Positions 1 to 11,520 of a stretch of DNA of 64,000 bases are shown here, one piece after another. Location of the stretch: assembly GCA_037043235.1 (NCBI GenBank), contig JAWRVZ010000003.1:11583001-11647000 (forward strand), given 5' to 3'. The DNA is from Rhodeus uyekii (taxonomy: Eukaryota; Chordata; Actinopteri; Cypriniformes; Acheilognathidae). Below the pieces are notes generated by a model. The model made no database searches. It was not told where the DNA came from and worked only from the letters and a program-made list of their open reading frames with translations. The translations under genes were made by a program, and so were the position numbers. The first letter of the stretch is position 1; the number at the start of each line of letters is the position of its first letter.

Positions 1-2478
1 ACAAAAAAAAAAAAAAACTAAAAACTCAAGAAACTATCACGATATTTTAAACCAAAATAAAGAGAGGTTTTATTGTTATTACTTCATTATAATTCAAAAT
101 TGTATTTTATTATTATTAGGAATTGCATTACGCGTAAATGTAAATATATTCAGATACATAATATATTCAAATATAGTAGTTTAATGCAGTAATGTCACTG
201 AAACTCTGTAAACATTTTTAACGCAATATTTGTGCTTTTAACATGCATTCGTTGGATCTCCTACACAGACAAACCGTGTGCGCACACACTCTCCAGGTAT
301 TACCACACTATAAATAAGAAGAAAAATATCCAAAACACTGAATTATTGAAAAACAAAATGTGAGCAAGTACACAATGATGAAACTTAAATTTTGGGCTGA
401 ATTATACCATATAAATACAGTAACCTGAGCCTTGGATAAAACAAACTCTACATTGCGGATCATATCGTCACATTGCCATGTAGAAACGTCGCGATATAAC
501 GTTGTTTCGTTACACCCCTAAAAACACTTAGCTGCTACTGAGCAAATTAATAATCCTGAGCTTCACTCTGAAACATGCAGATAAATGTAAATAAACTGCA
601 CTGTTTGCAATTGAATAAATTTCCTCTTCTTCGATCAATCGTTTAAGCCCTAGTGTGCGTGATATCATGTCAGCAGATCCAGACAGACAATTGACCAATG
701 GGGATTAGCAGTCTCAGTTTTAATGGGAGACAGGCTACTTATACTGGCACAACATATGGCACAAGTTCAGACACGAGGACAGGTGTGGCTCTAACACACC
801 CACATACTAACTCTCTCACACACACACTCGTACACCATCGAACACATTGGCAGATTGGGTAGGATAGCACTCTGTTATTTCATAATAGCAAATACTGAGG
901 TTAGAAAAGTAACTATTGAGGAACGGACATCGCCGTTAATAAAGGTTCACGACCACAACAAAACCCAGATTAAAACCATCCATTTCGGTTGCGATTAAGT
1001 CTATACGTCCTCCTAATTGTGTAAACAACATTGGGTTTGCAAAGAAAGATTCACTCGGCAGCTCCCATCTGGAGGACTGTTTTACGAGGTCTGTCCTATA
1101 GTAGAGTAAGCCTGGAGTAGCTAGGAGTGGCCACGGTTTTGGGTTACAAGTCTCTCTACTGTTGTCTTCTGCTATAAGCTGGTGGAAACTGACCTTTCCC
1201 ATACCAAGACCTGGGGGGAGACGAGAGCGCCGGGAAAACACCTGTTGATTCTGCAACTGCTCAGGTTGTAAAGCTTTATTGGCAGGAAATGAACTTTACT
1301 GAATTGACAGGCAGAAATTTTCCCACTGACGGAAAGTGATAGTAATAACAACGAGGAACTTAGATTAGCATTATCTATGACATAAAATGACAACAGGCTC
1401 CTTCATACTGTAATACACCTTTTATGAAAATGAGAATGTTTTTATGGCATGACCATAAATGTTGTTTGTGTTTAACAAACAGGGATGAAATAAATTCACT
1501 TTCCATCATCAAGTAATGAAATGCTAAAATAAAACATACTTATGCACTAGAATAAGACAAATACACACTTGTATATATTTGTGCAGTAGAATAAAATGTT
1601 CAAACTGATATATTTTAAAGCTGAGCCTAATCAGACAGAAAAATATTCACCGGAAAATTTCCACAATCCCATTGTATTTTTAGGTTTTCCATTTTTTTTT
1701 AGGTGGAAACTCATCGAAAGTACCGGAATGAACAAAACTTCCCCGGCCAAAAATATACCTTAAATAAGCATTGTTACGGTTAAATATAAAAATATTTGCT
1801 TAAAAACTATTGCCAATATAACTGTATACCTATTTTATAAATATAGAAAATGCATGGGAGTTTCATCTTCCAGTGAGTAGACAGGAAATGCATAATTTAA
1901 AAGTTGTGTTTTTTTATTTATTTAAGGAACAGCTTTTGCTCAATTTTACCAGCATATTGCAAAAGTTACATTAAAAAGGAGAAGAAACTAACAGACTAAC
2001 AGGCCTGAGCATTTTGGGAGGGTTGAGCAACATGTCACTTGATTATAGTATACGACCAACAACTGGCGAGTTTATAAGGAAATCTCACTTTAAAAACTAC
2101 AACTCATATGCAATAACGCTTAAATATTTGATGCTTACAGATTAAATACAGCAAGTGAACTTCTTTACGTCATGGTTTTAAGCAGCAGGATTTAGGTAAA
2201 CATTACGGGTTTGGCTGCTGACCAGCAACTCTTCGCGAACATTTAAAGATTAAAAGTTATCAGACAAACCAAGACTTTATTAACAGCAGAAACTCGACAG
2301 CTCCCAAAACACGTTATTAAACCCCTGCTGTCGAGTTTTTGGTGTGGCGTGGCAACTTTTTCGCACTAACTAACCGAGCTCGCGGTCACTCTTCCGAAGT
2401 CGAGCCTGGTTTAATCTCTCCACTATTAAGTCTCAGACACGTAGTTACGCCTTAACAACTCGTTAAAATCTTCCTTAC
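1..2478. other. Left edge, probable first intron of the leftward gene
   Basis: AT-rich sequence. At about 508-520 it reads CGTTACACCCCTA, which looks like the terminal repeat of a fish hAT-type element (TAGGGGTGTAACG). A possible short minus-strand exon at 1194-1250 has acceptor and donor signals (CTTGGTATGGGAAAG/GTCAGT) but no recognised protein. Nothing else is supported. Confidence 0.3.
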
Positions 2479-2970
2479 CTTCACAGACAGCAGCTGTGGT
2501 CGGACCGCGGGTCTTTAGTGAACATGTTCGGGTTTAATTCGCACCCACTGCATGCTCGACGCGCTCGCGCTGCCATCTTGTCCTCTCGCTGGACGACGAG
2601 GGAGAAAAAAACACCAGCTCCCTCATTTCAACTGCGCATAACTCGCATACTAAGCCATCCACGGGGATCAAACAGGGTCCGGCGTAGAAGTTAAGGATAT
2701 CCGTTTCGGTCAGGGGATGTTTTTGTCATCATGCCGAGGACGTTTAAGCTCCCCTGGTTCGTTTCCTCCTGACGGCGACGGACAAACTCTGTCAGCTCAA
2801 CTCGCTCGAGCTCGCTCAGCTGAGCGCTGGAGTCGAGCGGCTTCTTCCTGCGCGCGTGAGGGGATTCAGAACCGATGTGACGCTCTACTGCCGCCGCCAG
2901 GGCTGGAGAGTCAACACACACACATACACATACACACGTGAAACACGAAACGCCCGCGGAAGTAGGACAG
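2340..2970. promoter_or_regulatory. CpG-rich promoter region
   Basis: CpG dinucleotides are dense here (for example CGACGCGCTCGCGC near 2559) in contrast to the AT-rich flanks. It covers the putative first exon 2479-2580 and the sequence upstream of it. It ends where a CA-rich tract and the composite microsatellite begin. Confidence 0.5.
2479..2580 (-). other. Probable non-coding first exon of an unidentified leftward gene
   Basis: On the minus strand the sequence CAAGATGGCAGC (revcomp of 2570-2581) is a YY1-type initiator element of the kind found at many vertebrate start sites. It is followed about 100 bases later by CTGTGAAG/GTAAGG, a strong donor at 2478. No coding frame is convincing in the exon, so the coding part should lie beyond the left edge or in unrecognised exons at 1-2400. 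By synteny with the human WT1 region the gene could be hipk3; this is inference only. Confidence 0.45.
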
Positions 2971-3149
2971 TTCTGCGGCATAGTGGCCCCGTCTGGTGGG
3001 ACCTGAAATAAGGTGTTTTGGGCAGTGCATAAATGTCTATATTATACATAAAAATTCTAAATTGTGAATAAAAATGTTGCAATATAATAAAACAAAATAT
3101 GATACACATGTATTTATATACAAAAAATACAATTATACATACACAATAG

Positions 3150-3478
<329 letters not shown>

Positions 3479-4956
3479 TACAATCTACATCCGAAAGCTG
3501 TATTAATTTAAAACTGTAAATGTATAAATACTAATTGATTAAATAAATATATTATATTGAAAATAGTGTAAAACAATGGAACAATAAACCTACTAATGTA
3601 AATAAAATATATAAAGAGATCAAAATAAATATAATATAATCTACGCAATATGTTATATATGGAAAATATTTTCTATGTTTGACATGTAATTTTAAAAACA
3701 TATTTTGAAATAGTTTATGTTCAAGTGGTGTTTTCACCTTTCATTTAATTTAAAACTGCTAGAAATTGATCTCATATATTAATAATAATTGATAACTTTA
3801 TAATAGTGGTAAAATCTACAATAAAGTCACCTAAGTTAACATTAGTTAATACATTAACCAACAATTAGCAAAACTTTTGTTATAGTGTTTATTAATTTTT
3901 AACCTTAGTTACAACTGTTAAATATGAACAAATACAACTTTTGATTTTAATTTAATTATTAACTAAATTCTTTAGAATAATTATTCAGCGTTAATTCATG
4001 TTAACTAATCTTAACAAACGTAATCTCATTGAAAAGCGTTATCAAAATAGTATAAAGTAATATAAAACGATGTAATAAATAAACCATTTATATAATATAT
4101 AATGCAATGTAGTCATCAGTAAATCCAGCCAACAATGTTTTCTACACGCCTCTTCTTTTTATTGACACCCAGCATTCAGTTTCAAATAACCATTAGTAAC
4201 ACTGCATTAATAAGACGCACCTTATAAGTTTATGAAAGTAGAACATAGAGAAGTGCAGCGGGGGGGGAATACATTTGCTTGTGAGGTGAAGGTGTCTTCT
4301 GTAAAACATGCTCAATGTTGATAGAAACATTACTTTCAATAAATAAATTAAAAAATCAGGAATTTTTTAAAAAGAACATGCTTGGTATTACAGGTTTCTC
4401 ATGAACGTGGCAATAATCCATAGATTACACGAGTGTTAAAGAGAAAAAATATGCACATAAACATGGGTGGCACTTCACAAACTAAGGCACCAGTCACATA
4501 ATATGCATCCTTTACCTCAAATTTATCCAAACGAGCCGCCAGAAACCTGAATAACACCATTGCGGAAAGGCTTGGGCTACAACAGCAGATGTATCTACTC
4601 TAAATTGTTGTGAATCCTTTGTAAAATGCAAGTATTCGTTTGTCAAATTTTGTGCACACAATAACAGTATTCGCAAGGTTCTCCTCTATTGCATTTCAGT
4701 ACACTATTCAAACATTAATCAGTCATTGCCTAAAGTAATCCAAGCTTAAGGCAAATCAAATATCTTAATACATTCAAAAATATTCCCTGATATGCAATGC
4801 AAAGAGAAGACCTTAGGAATGTTAATCCTTAAATATCCATTAGTGCTAGCATGTGAGCTTTGAGGGGTTAAAAGCTACTTTATAGACACTATAATCCGTA
4901 TATATAGCTACAGAATGTGAAAGCCGGGATGACTAGTGGTGTTTCAGGGGTTTTGT
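3479..4956. other. AT-rich interval containing the tcp11l1 3' end
   Basis: No coding exon is recognised. The part nearest 4956 should be the tcp11l1 3' untranslated region on the minus strand. The part around 3820-4030 is very AT-rich with TTAAC/GTTAA repeats (for example AACATTAGTTAATACATTAA), a degenerate local repeat. I could not assign a polyadenylation signal. Confidence 0.4.
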
Positions 4957-6138
4957 TCACACATCTAACCCTTCCCCTTGCTTCACAATGTCTTGAAGGA
5001 TCTTCTGGTAGAACGGTGAGTAAACTAGCTTGTTGAAGGTCACCAATCGTTCCAGCTTGACGGCAATCTCCTCTAACTCTTTGCTGATGGGCGTCAGACC
5101 TCCAGGGAGAGCTGGAGCACTCCGGTGGGCGCTTGACTCCAGAAAGCCAAGAAGGTACATCTGGATCCGGGAGTCTAATAGAAAAAAATACAGTTTTAAC
5201 TGCTTTTTGAGTTTTCCAAGCACAAGTCGTCCGTAGAGGGATGCGCTTACCAATGACTTTGCGGATGGGGTTGTCCGCAGACTTTGCTGCTACAATTTGG
5301 CCTCTCAGTGTGTTCTCTCTGTCTGAGGTAAATGGGGAAAAGCCATGCTGAGACAAGCAGCCTCTGAGCTCTAAACACAGTTTCTCTGCAACGGCAGCAA
5401 AGGTCTCATCCGCTTTGAAGGACCTACGAGAGAAGAGTACCATGGGTCACCATGAGATCAAAATGACAGTTCTTGTTTTTTATAGAATATTGCAGTATTA
5501 TAAATGATTTATACATGCACATCATTGTTTATTTAAATACACGTGTCCTTGTAATCTTTAATTAAAATAACTTCTCCTCCTCGCAGCAACAGCTCTACTC
5601 TTCTCCGATGACGTGTTTACTGGCGCAAGGGCGGCACAACAGAAATTGCAATCCAATTTATTCCCAATGAACAATCCCGTCCTACATTTTTACTTCTTCG
5701 AGAAGCGGTTTTACTCAAATATTCATGTCTCAATAGGGCAGAAAAACCAGTCACAACTTCCATTTCGTGTCAACCTCAAACTTACGGTGTGTGCATCTCT
5801 GCTAACAGAATCTTAATGGTTTTCTTCAGTCTTTCACTGAGTCCCGGGAGTCCAGAAATGGCCTCCCCAGCACTGTTATACACTATGAGCAGAATTGATG
5901 CCACCAGTGCCAGCTGCTCTAGCTCCTGTTGCATCTCCTGAAATCTGCACTGATCCAAGAGAAGAGTCTGTTTGATCACAGGAGGAAAAGAACAGCAACA
6001 AGTTTTGGTGTCAATGACAAATTAGAGTGTACACAATGTAGAAAAGTAGTTCTTAAACGTGTACATTTTGTTTATGTGTTAGTTTCATATCATTAAAAGT
6101 TTTAATTCAATGACTCTAATATGACAATAACAAAAAAA

Positions 6139-6185
<47 letters not shown>

Positions 6186-9100
6186 CACTCACCTTCCTAA
6201 TAAAGGATTATTAGGAACAGCATACTAATACTGTGTTTGACCTCCTTTCACCTTCAGAACTGCCTTAATTCTACGTGGCATTGATTCAACAAGGTGCTGA
6301 AAGCATTCTTTAGAAATGTTGGCCATATTGATAGGAGCATCTTGCAGTTGATGGAGATTTGTGGGATGCACATCCAGAGCAGAAGCTCCCGTTCCACCAC
6401 ATCCCAAAGATGCTCTATTGGGTTGAGATCTGGTGACTGTGGGGCCATTTTAGTGCAGTGAACTCATTGTCATGTTCAAGAAACCAATTTGAATTGATTC
6501 AAGCTTTGTGACATGGTGTATTATCCTGTGGGAAGTAGCCATCAGAGGATGGGTCATAAAGGGATGGACATGGTCAGAAACAATGTTCAGGTAGGCCGTG
6601 GCATTTAAATGATGACCAATTGGCACTAAGGGGCCTAAAGTGTGCCAAGAAAACATTCCCCACACCATTACACCACCACCACCAGCCTGCACAGTGGAAA
6701 CGAGGCATGATGGATCCATGTTCTCATTCTGTTTACGCCAAATTCTGACTCTACCATCTGAATGTCTCAACAGAAATCGAGACTCATCAGACCAGGCAAC
6801 ATTTTTCCAGTCTTCAAACGTCCAATTTTGGCGAGCTCGTGCAAATTGTAGCCTGTTTTTCCTATTTGTAGTGGAGATGAGTGGCACCCGGTGGGGTCTT
6901 CTGCTGTTGTAGCCCATCTGCTTTAAGGTTGTGCGTGTTGTGGCTTCACAAATGCTTTGCTGCATACGTCGGTTGTAACGAGTGGTTATTTCAGTCAAAG
7001 TTGCTCTTTTATCAGATTGAATCAGTCGGCCCATGACCTCTGACCTCTAGCATCAACAAGACATTTTCTCCCACAGGACTGCCGCATACTGGATGTTTTT
7101 CCCTTTTCACACCATTCTTTGTAAACCCTATAAATCAGTGCTTCTCAATTATTTTCTGTCACGCCTCCCTAGGAGGAGGTAAAATTTTTGGAACTTTCGC
7201 CTTATTGTTTCCATGGCAACGCATCATGCTTTTCACGTGACATACCGCAGTCACAAAAAGCGTTGTATAATAGTTCATTCAAAATAGTCACCAACTTGTT
7301 GGCTCAACTTGTTGAAACCTAAAAGAAATCTTATGTGGTTGAAAACACTGAATTGTTGTGATAAATAAGCTCTGAGCGCGTCTTTTTTTGGATCAGTGCC
7401 AGATATCGCATGAAAACACGTGTGAATTTAGTGGTTGATCACGTGACACACATGAACACCGGTGTGATCATACACGTCAAAGGATGAGGGGATGGTTATC
7501 TGAACTTCATATATTCTGCTCTTGTTCAGTGCAAGAAAACCTACTCCCTGGCAAAAAAAAGCATGTACCCCAGGGTAACGCGCGCCCCCCCCTGGCATCA
7601 CTCCGCCCCACTATTTGAGAACCACTGCCATAAATGGTTGCGCGTGAAAATCCCAGTAACTGAGCAGATTGTGAAATACTCAGACCGGCCGTCTGGCACC
7701 AACAACCATGCCACGCTCAAAATCGCTGAAATCACCTTTCTTTCCCATTCTGACATTCAGTTTGGAGTTCAGGAGATTGTCTTGATCAGGAACAACCCCT
7801 AAATGCATTGAAGCAACTGCCATGTGATTGGTTGATTAGATAATTGTATTAATGAGAAATTGAACAGGTGTTCCTAATAATCCTTCAGGTGAGTGTATAT
7901 ATATTTTACATACATATTGAAACGTGAGTATACATTTTGATAATTTTTTAATATATAAATATATATATGTTCAAAAGATTGGGGTTTGTAAGGATACATT
8001 TGATCAAAAATATTATGAAATACTATTATAAATTAAAATGACTTTTACTGTAATATACTATAAAATGTAATTGATTCCAGTGATGCAAAGCTAAATGTTC
8101 AGCATCATTACTCCACTCTTTATTGTCATATAATCCTTCAGAAATCATTCTAATATGCTGATTTGACGCTCAAGTGAAATTTTTAGTTCAGAAGAGCAGC
8201 ATTTATTTGAAATAGAAATCTTTTGTAACATAATAAATGTGTTTACCGTGACGTCCAATATATTTAAGTATTAATTTATTTCAAACAAAAAAATAAAAAA
8301 ATAAAAAGACCCCAATATTTTGAAGAGTATGTATTTTTCAAGAAAGAAAGAAAAAAATCTATGAATTATAACAGTTCTCCATTATGATATCCAGATGGTA
8401 CAAATACATGCCCTCCAAAAAAGATCAAAATACCAAAGTAATTTTAATTCAGAAACATGCTCATCATAGAAGAGGTGTATTACTGTATGCATGAATTCCA
8501 TTTTTATGTATATTTTAATAAATGAATAGATCCAGAGATCAGCGATCTCCAATAATGCATTACCTCTGGGAAAGACTCAGCATCATGGTCCCATTTTAGC
8601 AGGCGTAAATAGGCAAGATTGTGGAGTTGAGCAGAAATTGTTGTGGATGTTGCTCCACCCTCAGTTTCTCCACCGGTTACATAATCTGCTGTGTCCTGGA
8701 GCCATTTCTTTGTAAAATCCAAAGCATCTGCAAACATGAATATATAACTAAATTAAAGAGGTTAGCATTTACTAAAGTGCAAGAAGCATAGCATTCATTG
8801 ATTATGTATATCATACAAGTAATTGATTGATTGTTCTTACTGGGTTGTTTCTCAAGGAACTCGTGAAATTTCTTTCGCTCGTATTCCACCGACTGCTGTA
8901 AGAGGTGAGGTCGCAGGCTGCTCACAGCGAAGTTGGCCATGTCGATCTTCATTTTGTCTAGCACTGCAAATATAGACCTGAAGATGTGTACAAATAAACA
9001 TAATTATGAGATGTGGAGTCATGTGACCTTCACTTTGATCTGTTTAAGTGACTCACTTAAAAAGGGGCACGATGTCAGGGATTTTACGCAGCTGTCTGAT

Positions 9101-10844
9101 GTCTTCATCACGGCAGGGTGCGCAAAAGGTGCCCATCATGTCAATTATGAACCTGGCTACTTTACTGATGTCTAGAGCTTCGTTTTCAGCCTCCTGCTGG
9201 ATCAATGAGAGGTCCAGAGTCTCTTCGATTTGCCCTCTTAGTCGGCTCTGTCCGGGCAACAGAAAAGACAGCAGGGTCTGGGGGGGAAAAAGGGAGACAG
9301 GGAGCTAATGAACACCTTCGAACGGTTTCTCTGCTTAATGTGCAAGAGAGTATACAATACAAATACATACAACAACAACACACACGCAAACGTGTGTGTG
9401 AAAAAGTGTTTTCCCCATTCCGGATTTCTTTCTTTTTTTGCACGCTTGTCTTACTTAAATGTTTCAGATCATCAATCTATTTTACATATTAGTCAAAGAT
9501 AACACAAGTAAACATAAAATACAGTTTTTACCTGAAGGTTGTTATTATTAAGGGAAAACTAAATCCAAACCTACATGCCCAGTGTGAAAAAGTGCTTGCC
9601 CCTTAAACCTAATACCCTTAGCAGCAACAAACTGCAATCAAGTGTGACAAACAATAAGGAATCAGGAAGGGGGCAAACACTTTTTCACACCACTGTATAT
9701 ATATTTAATATTTAATAATTTAGCAGCTTTTATCTAAAACAACTTACAAATGAGGAGACTAATAGAAATAATTAAGCCAACAATATGGCAACAACATGCA
9801 AATGCTAAGAATAGTCCCAGTTATTCTAGCACAGTACACGTAACAAGTTTTCTTCCCCTTTTTTATAGATATAGAATAGTAAGTGTGAGTATTAATGGGT
9901 GAAGAGTTGATGAAAAAAATGCATCTTCATCAGTTTTTTGAAAATGGCTAATGACTGGTTGAGATAGGCAGGTCCTTCCACCTGCTTGGAAGAGTCAAGA
10001 TAATGGTCTGTGAAAGTGATTCTGTGCCTCTTAGCGATGGCACTACAAGGCGTCGTTCACTTGTAATATATATGTAATTAATACGTTTAATTTAATTTAC
10101 CATATCAAAACATGTAAGCCTGGATTCTTTCCTTACCTCTTTAATTTCACCAACCAGTGTGACAGCATGGCTGTAAGACGGTGGGTCCTCTTTCAGCTGT
10201 GACTCAAGGCAATCCCAGAATGCTCTGTGCATAATTTCCTTGACCTGTTTCTCCAAACTTGAGTATATAGCAAAGATATGTAACAAATGTAACAACAACA
10301 AAAAAATACAACTCATTCTCAAATCAAAGCAAGGTGAATACTGGACAGCAATACGTATCCCTTCAGAAAAATTGCAATGCAATGGTTTATATATAAAAAA
10401 AACAAATGGATATACTAGCATTTCAACTGTATCATTGGCACATTGAGAACAATGTGATGTTATCATGATGATAAGTCCATTACCTTCCCTCTTCTGGCTC
10501 ATAAGGCTTGACTTGAAAAGCACTGTTCATTACTATCTCATGGGCCAGTGCCAGATTAGTGACTCCTTTGGCTGTCTCCATAAGCTCTTCCACTGAGACA
10601 AATCTGGGTGGACTGGCTGTGAGAGTTTGAATGCAATATTAACACTGATAAAGTGTGATTTGTCACATGTTTTAAGTTAATAAACATTTCTCTCCTTACA
10701 CTGGGGGGTGAGTCTGTGAGGACTGGGAGTATTTCTTCTGATCCTCTTCCGGATCATTTCCTCTGATGGTTCCACAGTGTTCTCTTTCCCATCCTTGTCA
10801 ATCTTGCTCTGCTCCTCTTTAGACTCATCAGATTCCTTGGGCAT
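4957..10844 (-). CDS. tcp11l1: T-complex 11-like protein 1, complete coding region in nine exons
   Basis: Seen: minus-strand coding exons 10844-10700, 10616-10484, 10257-10137, 9277-9057, 8977-8841, 8727-8564, 5967-5786, 5423-5251 and 5174-4957 join in frame at GT-AG sites and give 497 residues ending in TGA. The start ATG at 10844 opens a charged Ser/Glu/Lys-rich leader; the TCP11 domain then fills roughly residues 50-490. Recognisable stretches in order are SPPRFVSVEEL, MHRAFWDCL, QEAENEALDISK, MGTFCAPCRDE, DMANFAVSSLRPHL, QSVEYERKKF, LRLLKWDH and LPGGLTPISKELEEIA. Known: TCP11-family proteins are mostly cytoplasmic or helical and poorly characterised; TCP11 itself acts in sperm flagellar cAMP signalling, and no enzymatic role is known for TCP11L1. 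Human TCP11L1 is about 509 residues, so this copy looks full length. The large intron 5968-8563 is swollen by transposons. The two genes on its right are transcribed in the opposite direction. Confidence 0.95.
6139..6184. repeat. (TA)n(CA)n microsatellite at transposon edge
   Basis: A TA run followed by a CA run lies directly against the left end of the Tc1-like element starting at 6186. Tc1-family elements insert at TA, so the element probably landed in, or generated slippage from, this TA tract. Confidence 0.8.
6254..7034 (-). pseudogene. Broken Tc1-like DDE transposase
   Basis: Helix-turn-helix-like start, then SDESRFLLRHSDGRVRIWR (first catalytic Asp region), GGGVMVWGMFS and, in another frame, PDLNPIEHLWD containing the third catalytic acidic residue. 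At least one frameshift near 6449 and loss of the central DNAPCH-type motif make it non-functional. The N-terminal coding end lies beyond the nested insertion on the right. Family membership is clear; the exact subfamily is not. Confidence 0.85.
7136..7627. mobile_element. hAT-type MITE nested in the Tc1-like element
   Basis: Ends CAGTGCTTCTCAATTA at 7136 and TATTTGAGAACCACTG ending 7627 form an imperfect inverted repeat matching the hAT/Charlie-like CAGTGGTTCTCAA type. Flanking octamers CTATAAAT (7128-7135) and CCATAAAT (7628-7635) form an 8-base target duplication with one mismatch, as hAT elements make. About 492 bases, no transposase. Confidence 0.85.
7970..8324. repeat. Dispersed fish repeat, copy 1 (GTGATGCAAAGCT family)
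   Basis: Ends TTCAAAAGATTGGGGT and ACCCCAATATTTTGAA are imperfect inverted repeats; the interior carries CAGTGATGCAAAGCTAAATG and CTAATATGCTGATTTG. Two more copies lie at 47871 and 53651 in wt1 introns. A non-autonomous DNA element is the best reading. Confidence 0.7.
9278..10136. other. tcp11l1 intron holding the CAGTGGTGTGAAAAAGTG MITE
   Basis: Apart from the element at 9394-9695 I see only unremarkable AT-rich intron sequence. Confidence 0.5.
9394..9695. mobile_element. Small Tc1-like MITE, CAGTGGTGTGAAAAAGTG termini, in a tcp11l1 intron
   Basis: Left TGTGTGAAAAAGTGTTTTCC near 9394-9415 pairs with right GGGGGCAAACACTTTTTCAC then ACCACTG ending 9695, followed by TA. An internal CAGTGTGAAAAAGTGCTTGC at about 9576 is a third copy of the terminal motif. 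No coding capacity. Confidence 0.75.
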
Positions 10845-11257
10845 CTTCTGCTGAAAACAAAGAAGATGAGAAACCAAAATGATCTATACACAGATTATAA
10901 CATCGGCTGCCACACCAAAATGACCACACTGACGTTTTTTCTTCTTCTGACAACAGTGTGACAGCGAGCTGAGTGTGAAGTTGTTTTGTTTTTATTATAA
11001 AGCAGAAAGAAAAGACTAGAGTGCCTTTAAAATCAATAAACAATTGCGCTCTGGTACCCGCATCCTTCTACTAGTCACATTAAAATATTTTCATTTCTAT
11101 AAACTCGCAAACATATGTACATTGATTTTGTTTACTGCGCCGTGACATAAACAAACAAGCCTGATTCCATCATTAAAATCTCTGAGATGCAATGTCGCAT
11201 CTGTCTGCACGCTAACATCCGGTCATTCGTCATTCAGATTTCTCTTTTACAGTTTAC

Positions 11258-11460
11258 CTGGATTCGTTTAAGTACCTAGCGCCGGTTTAAACTTTATTTT
11301 CATTCAGCTACAATTCGCCCCATATAATCAAAATAGCAGCCCGAGCGTTTTGTTCTGGATGAACCAATACAACCTGATGAGTGTATTTACGGAAGTGCAA
11401 ATCGGAAGGTTTTTGTAGTTTTTGAAATATGGTTTTGAATGGGCATGAAGCTGTGTAAAT
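11258..11460 (-). other. tcp11l1: Probable 5' untranslated first exon of tcp11l1
   Basis: On the minus strand a CCAG/gtaaac donor ends this stretch at 11258. The next acceptor, at about 10851, leads directly to the tcp11l1 start codon three to six bases inside exon 2. The left boundary follows from the donor; the transcription start is not determined and is placed only by the promoter motifs just beyond 11460. Inference from splice signals and the adjacent promoter. Confidence 0.5.
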
Positions 11461-11465
11461 AAACC

Positions 11466-11520
11466 ACAGAACTACATTTCCCAGAATAAACATTAAACGT
11501 CGGCCGCCCCCTAGCGCATG
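11466..11520 (-). promoter_or_regulatory. tcp11l1 promoter with ZNF143-type element and GC box
   Basis: The plus strand reads ACTACATTTCCCAGAATA at about 11471-11488, close to the ZNF143/SBS consensus ACTACAATTCCCAG that sits at many housekeeping vertebrate promoters. It is followed at 11501-11514 by a GC-rich CCGCCCCCTAG stretch, which on the other strand resembles a CTCF core or GC box. The position just upstream of the putative tcp11l1 first exon supports promoter function. Motif match by eye only. Confidence 0.5.

Larger units (their letters stand above)
6186..7895 (-). mobile_element. Decayed Tc1/mariner-family transposon in a tcp11l1 intron
   Basis: Terminal inverted repeats: left CACTCACCT...AAGGATTATTAGGAAC at 6186-6218, right GTTCCTAATAATCCTTCAGG then TGAGTG at 7870-7895. 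The left copy carries seven extra bases. Between them a minus-strand transposase is readable in pieces: residues around MGRLIQSDKRATLTEITTRY, the SDESRF block, GGGGVMVWGMFSWHTLGP and SPDLNPIEHLWDVVERE, spread over two frames (7034-6450 and 6448-6254). The catalytic DNAPCH-type block is degraded and a frameshift separates it from the C-terminal part. The 5' part is further split by a nested hAT element at 7136-7627. Inactive. Confidence 0.9.

Noticed and set aside
936..1256. 106-codon minus-strand frame starting at TTG
   Set aside because: No ATG at the start and no similarity I can name; only a 57-base segment with splice-like borders is kept as a weak exon candidate.
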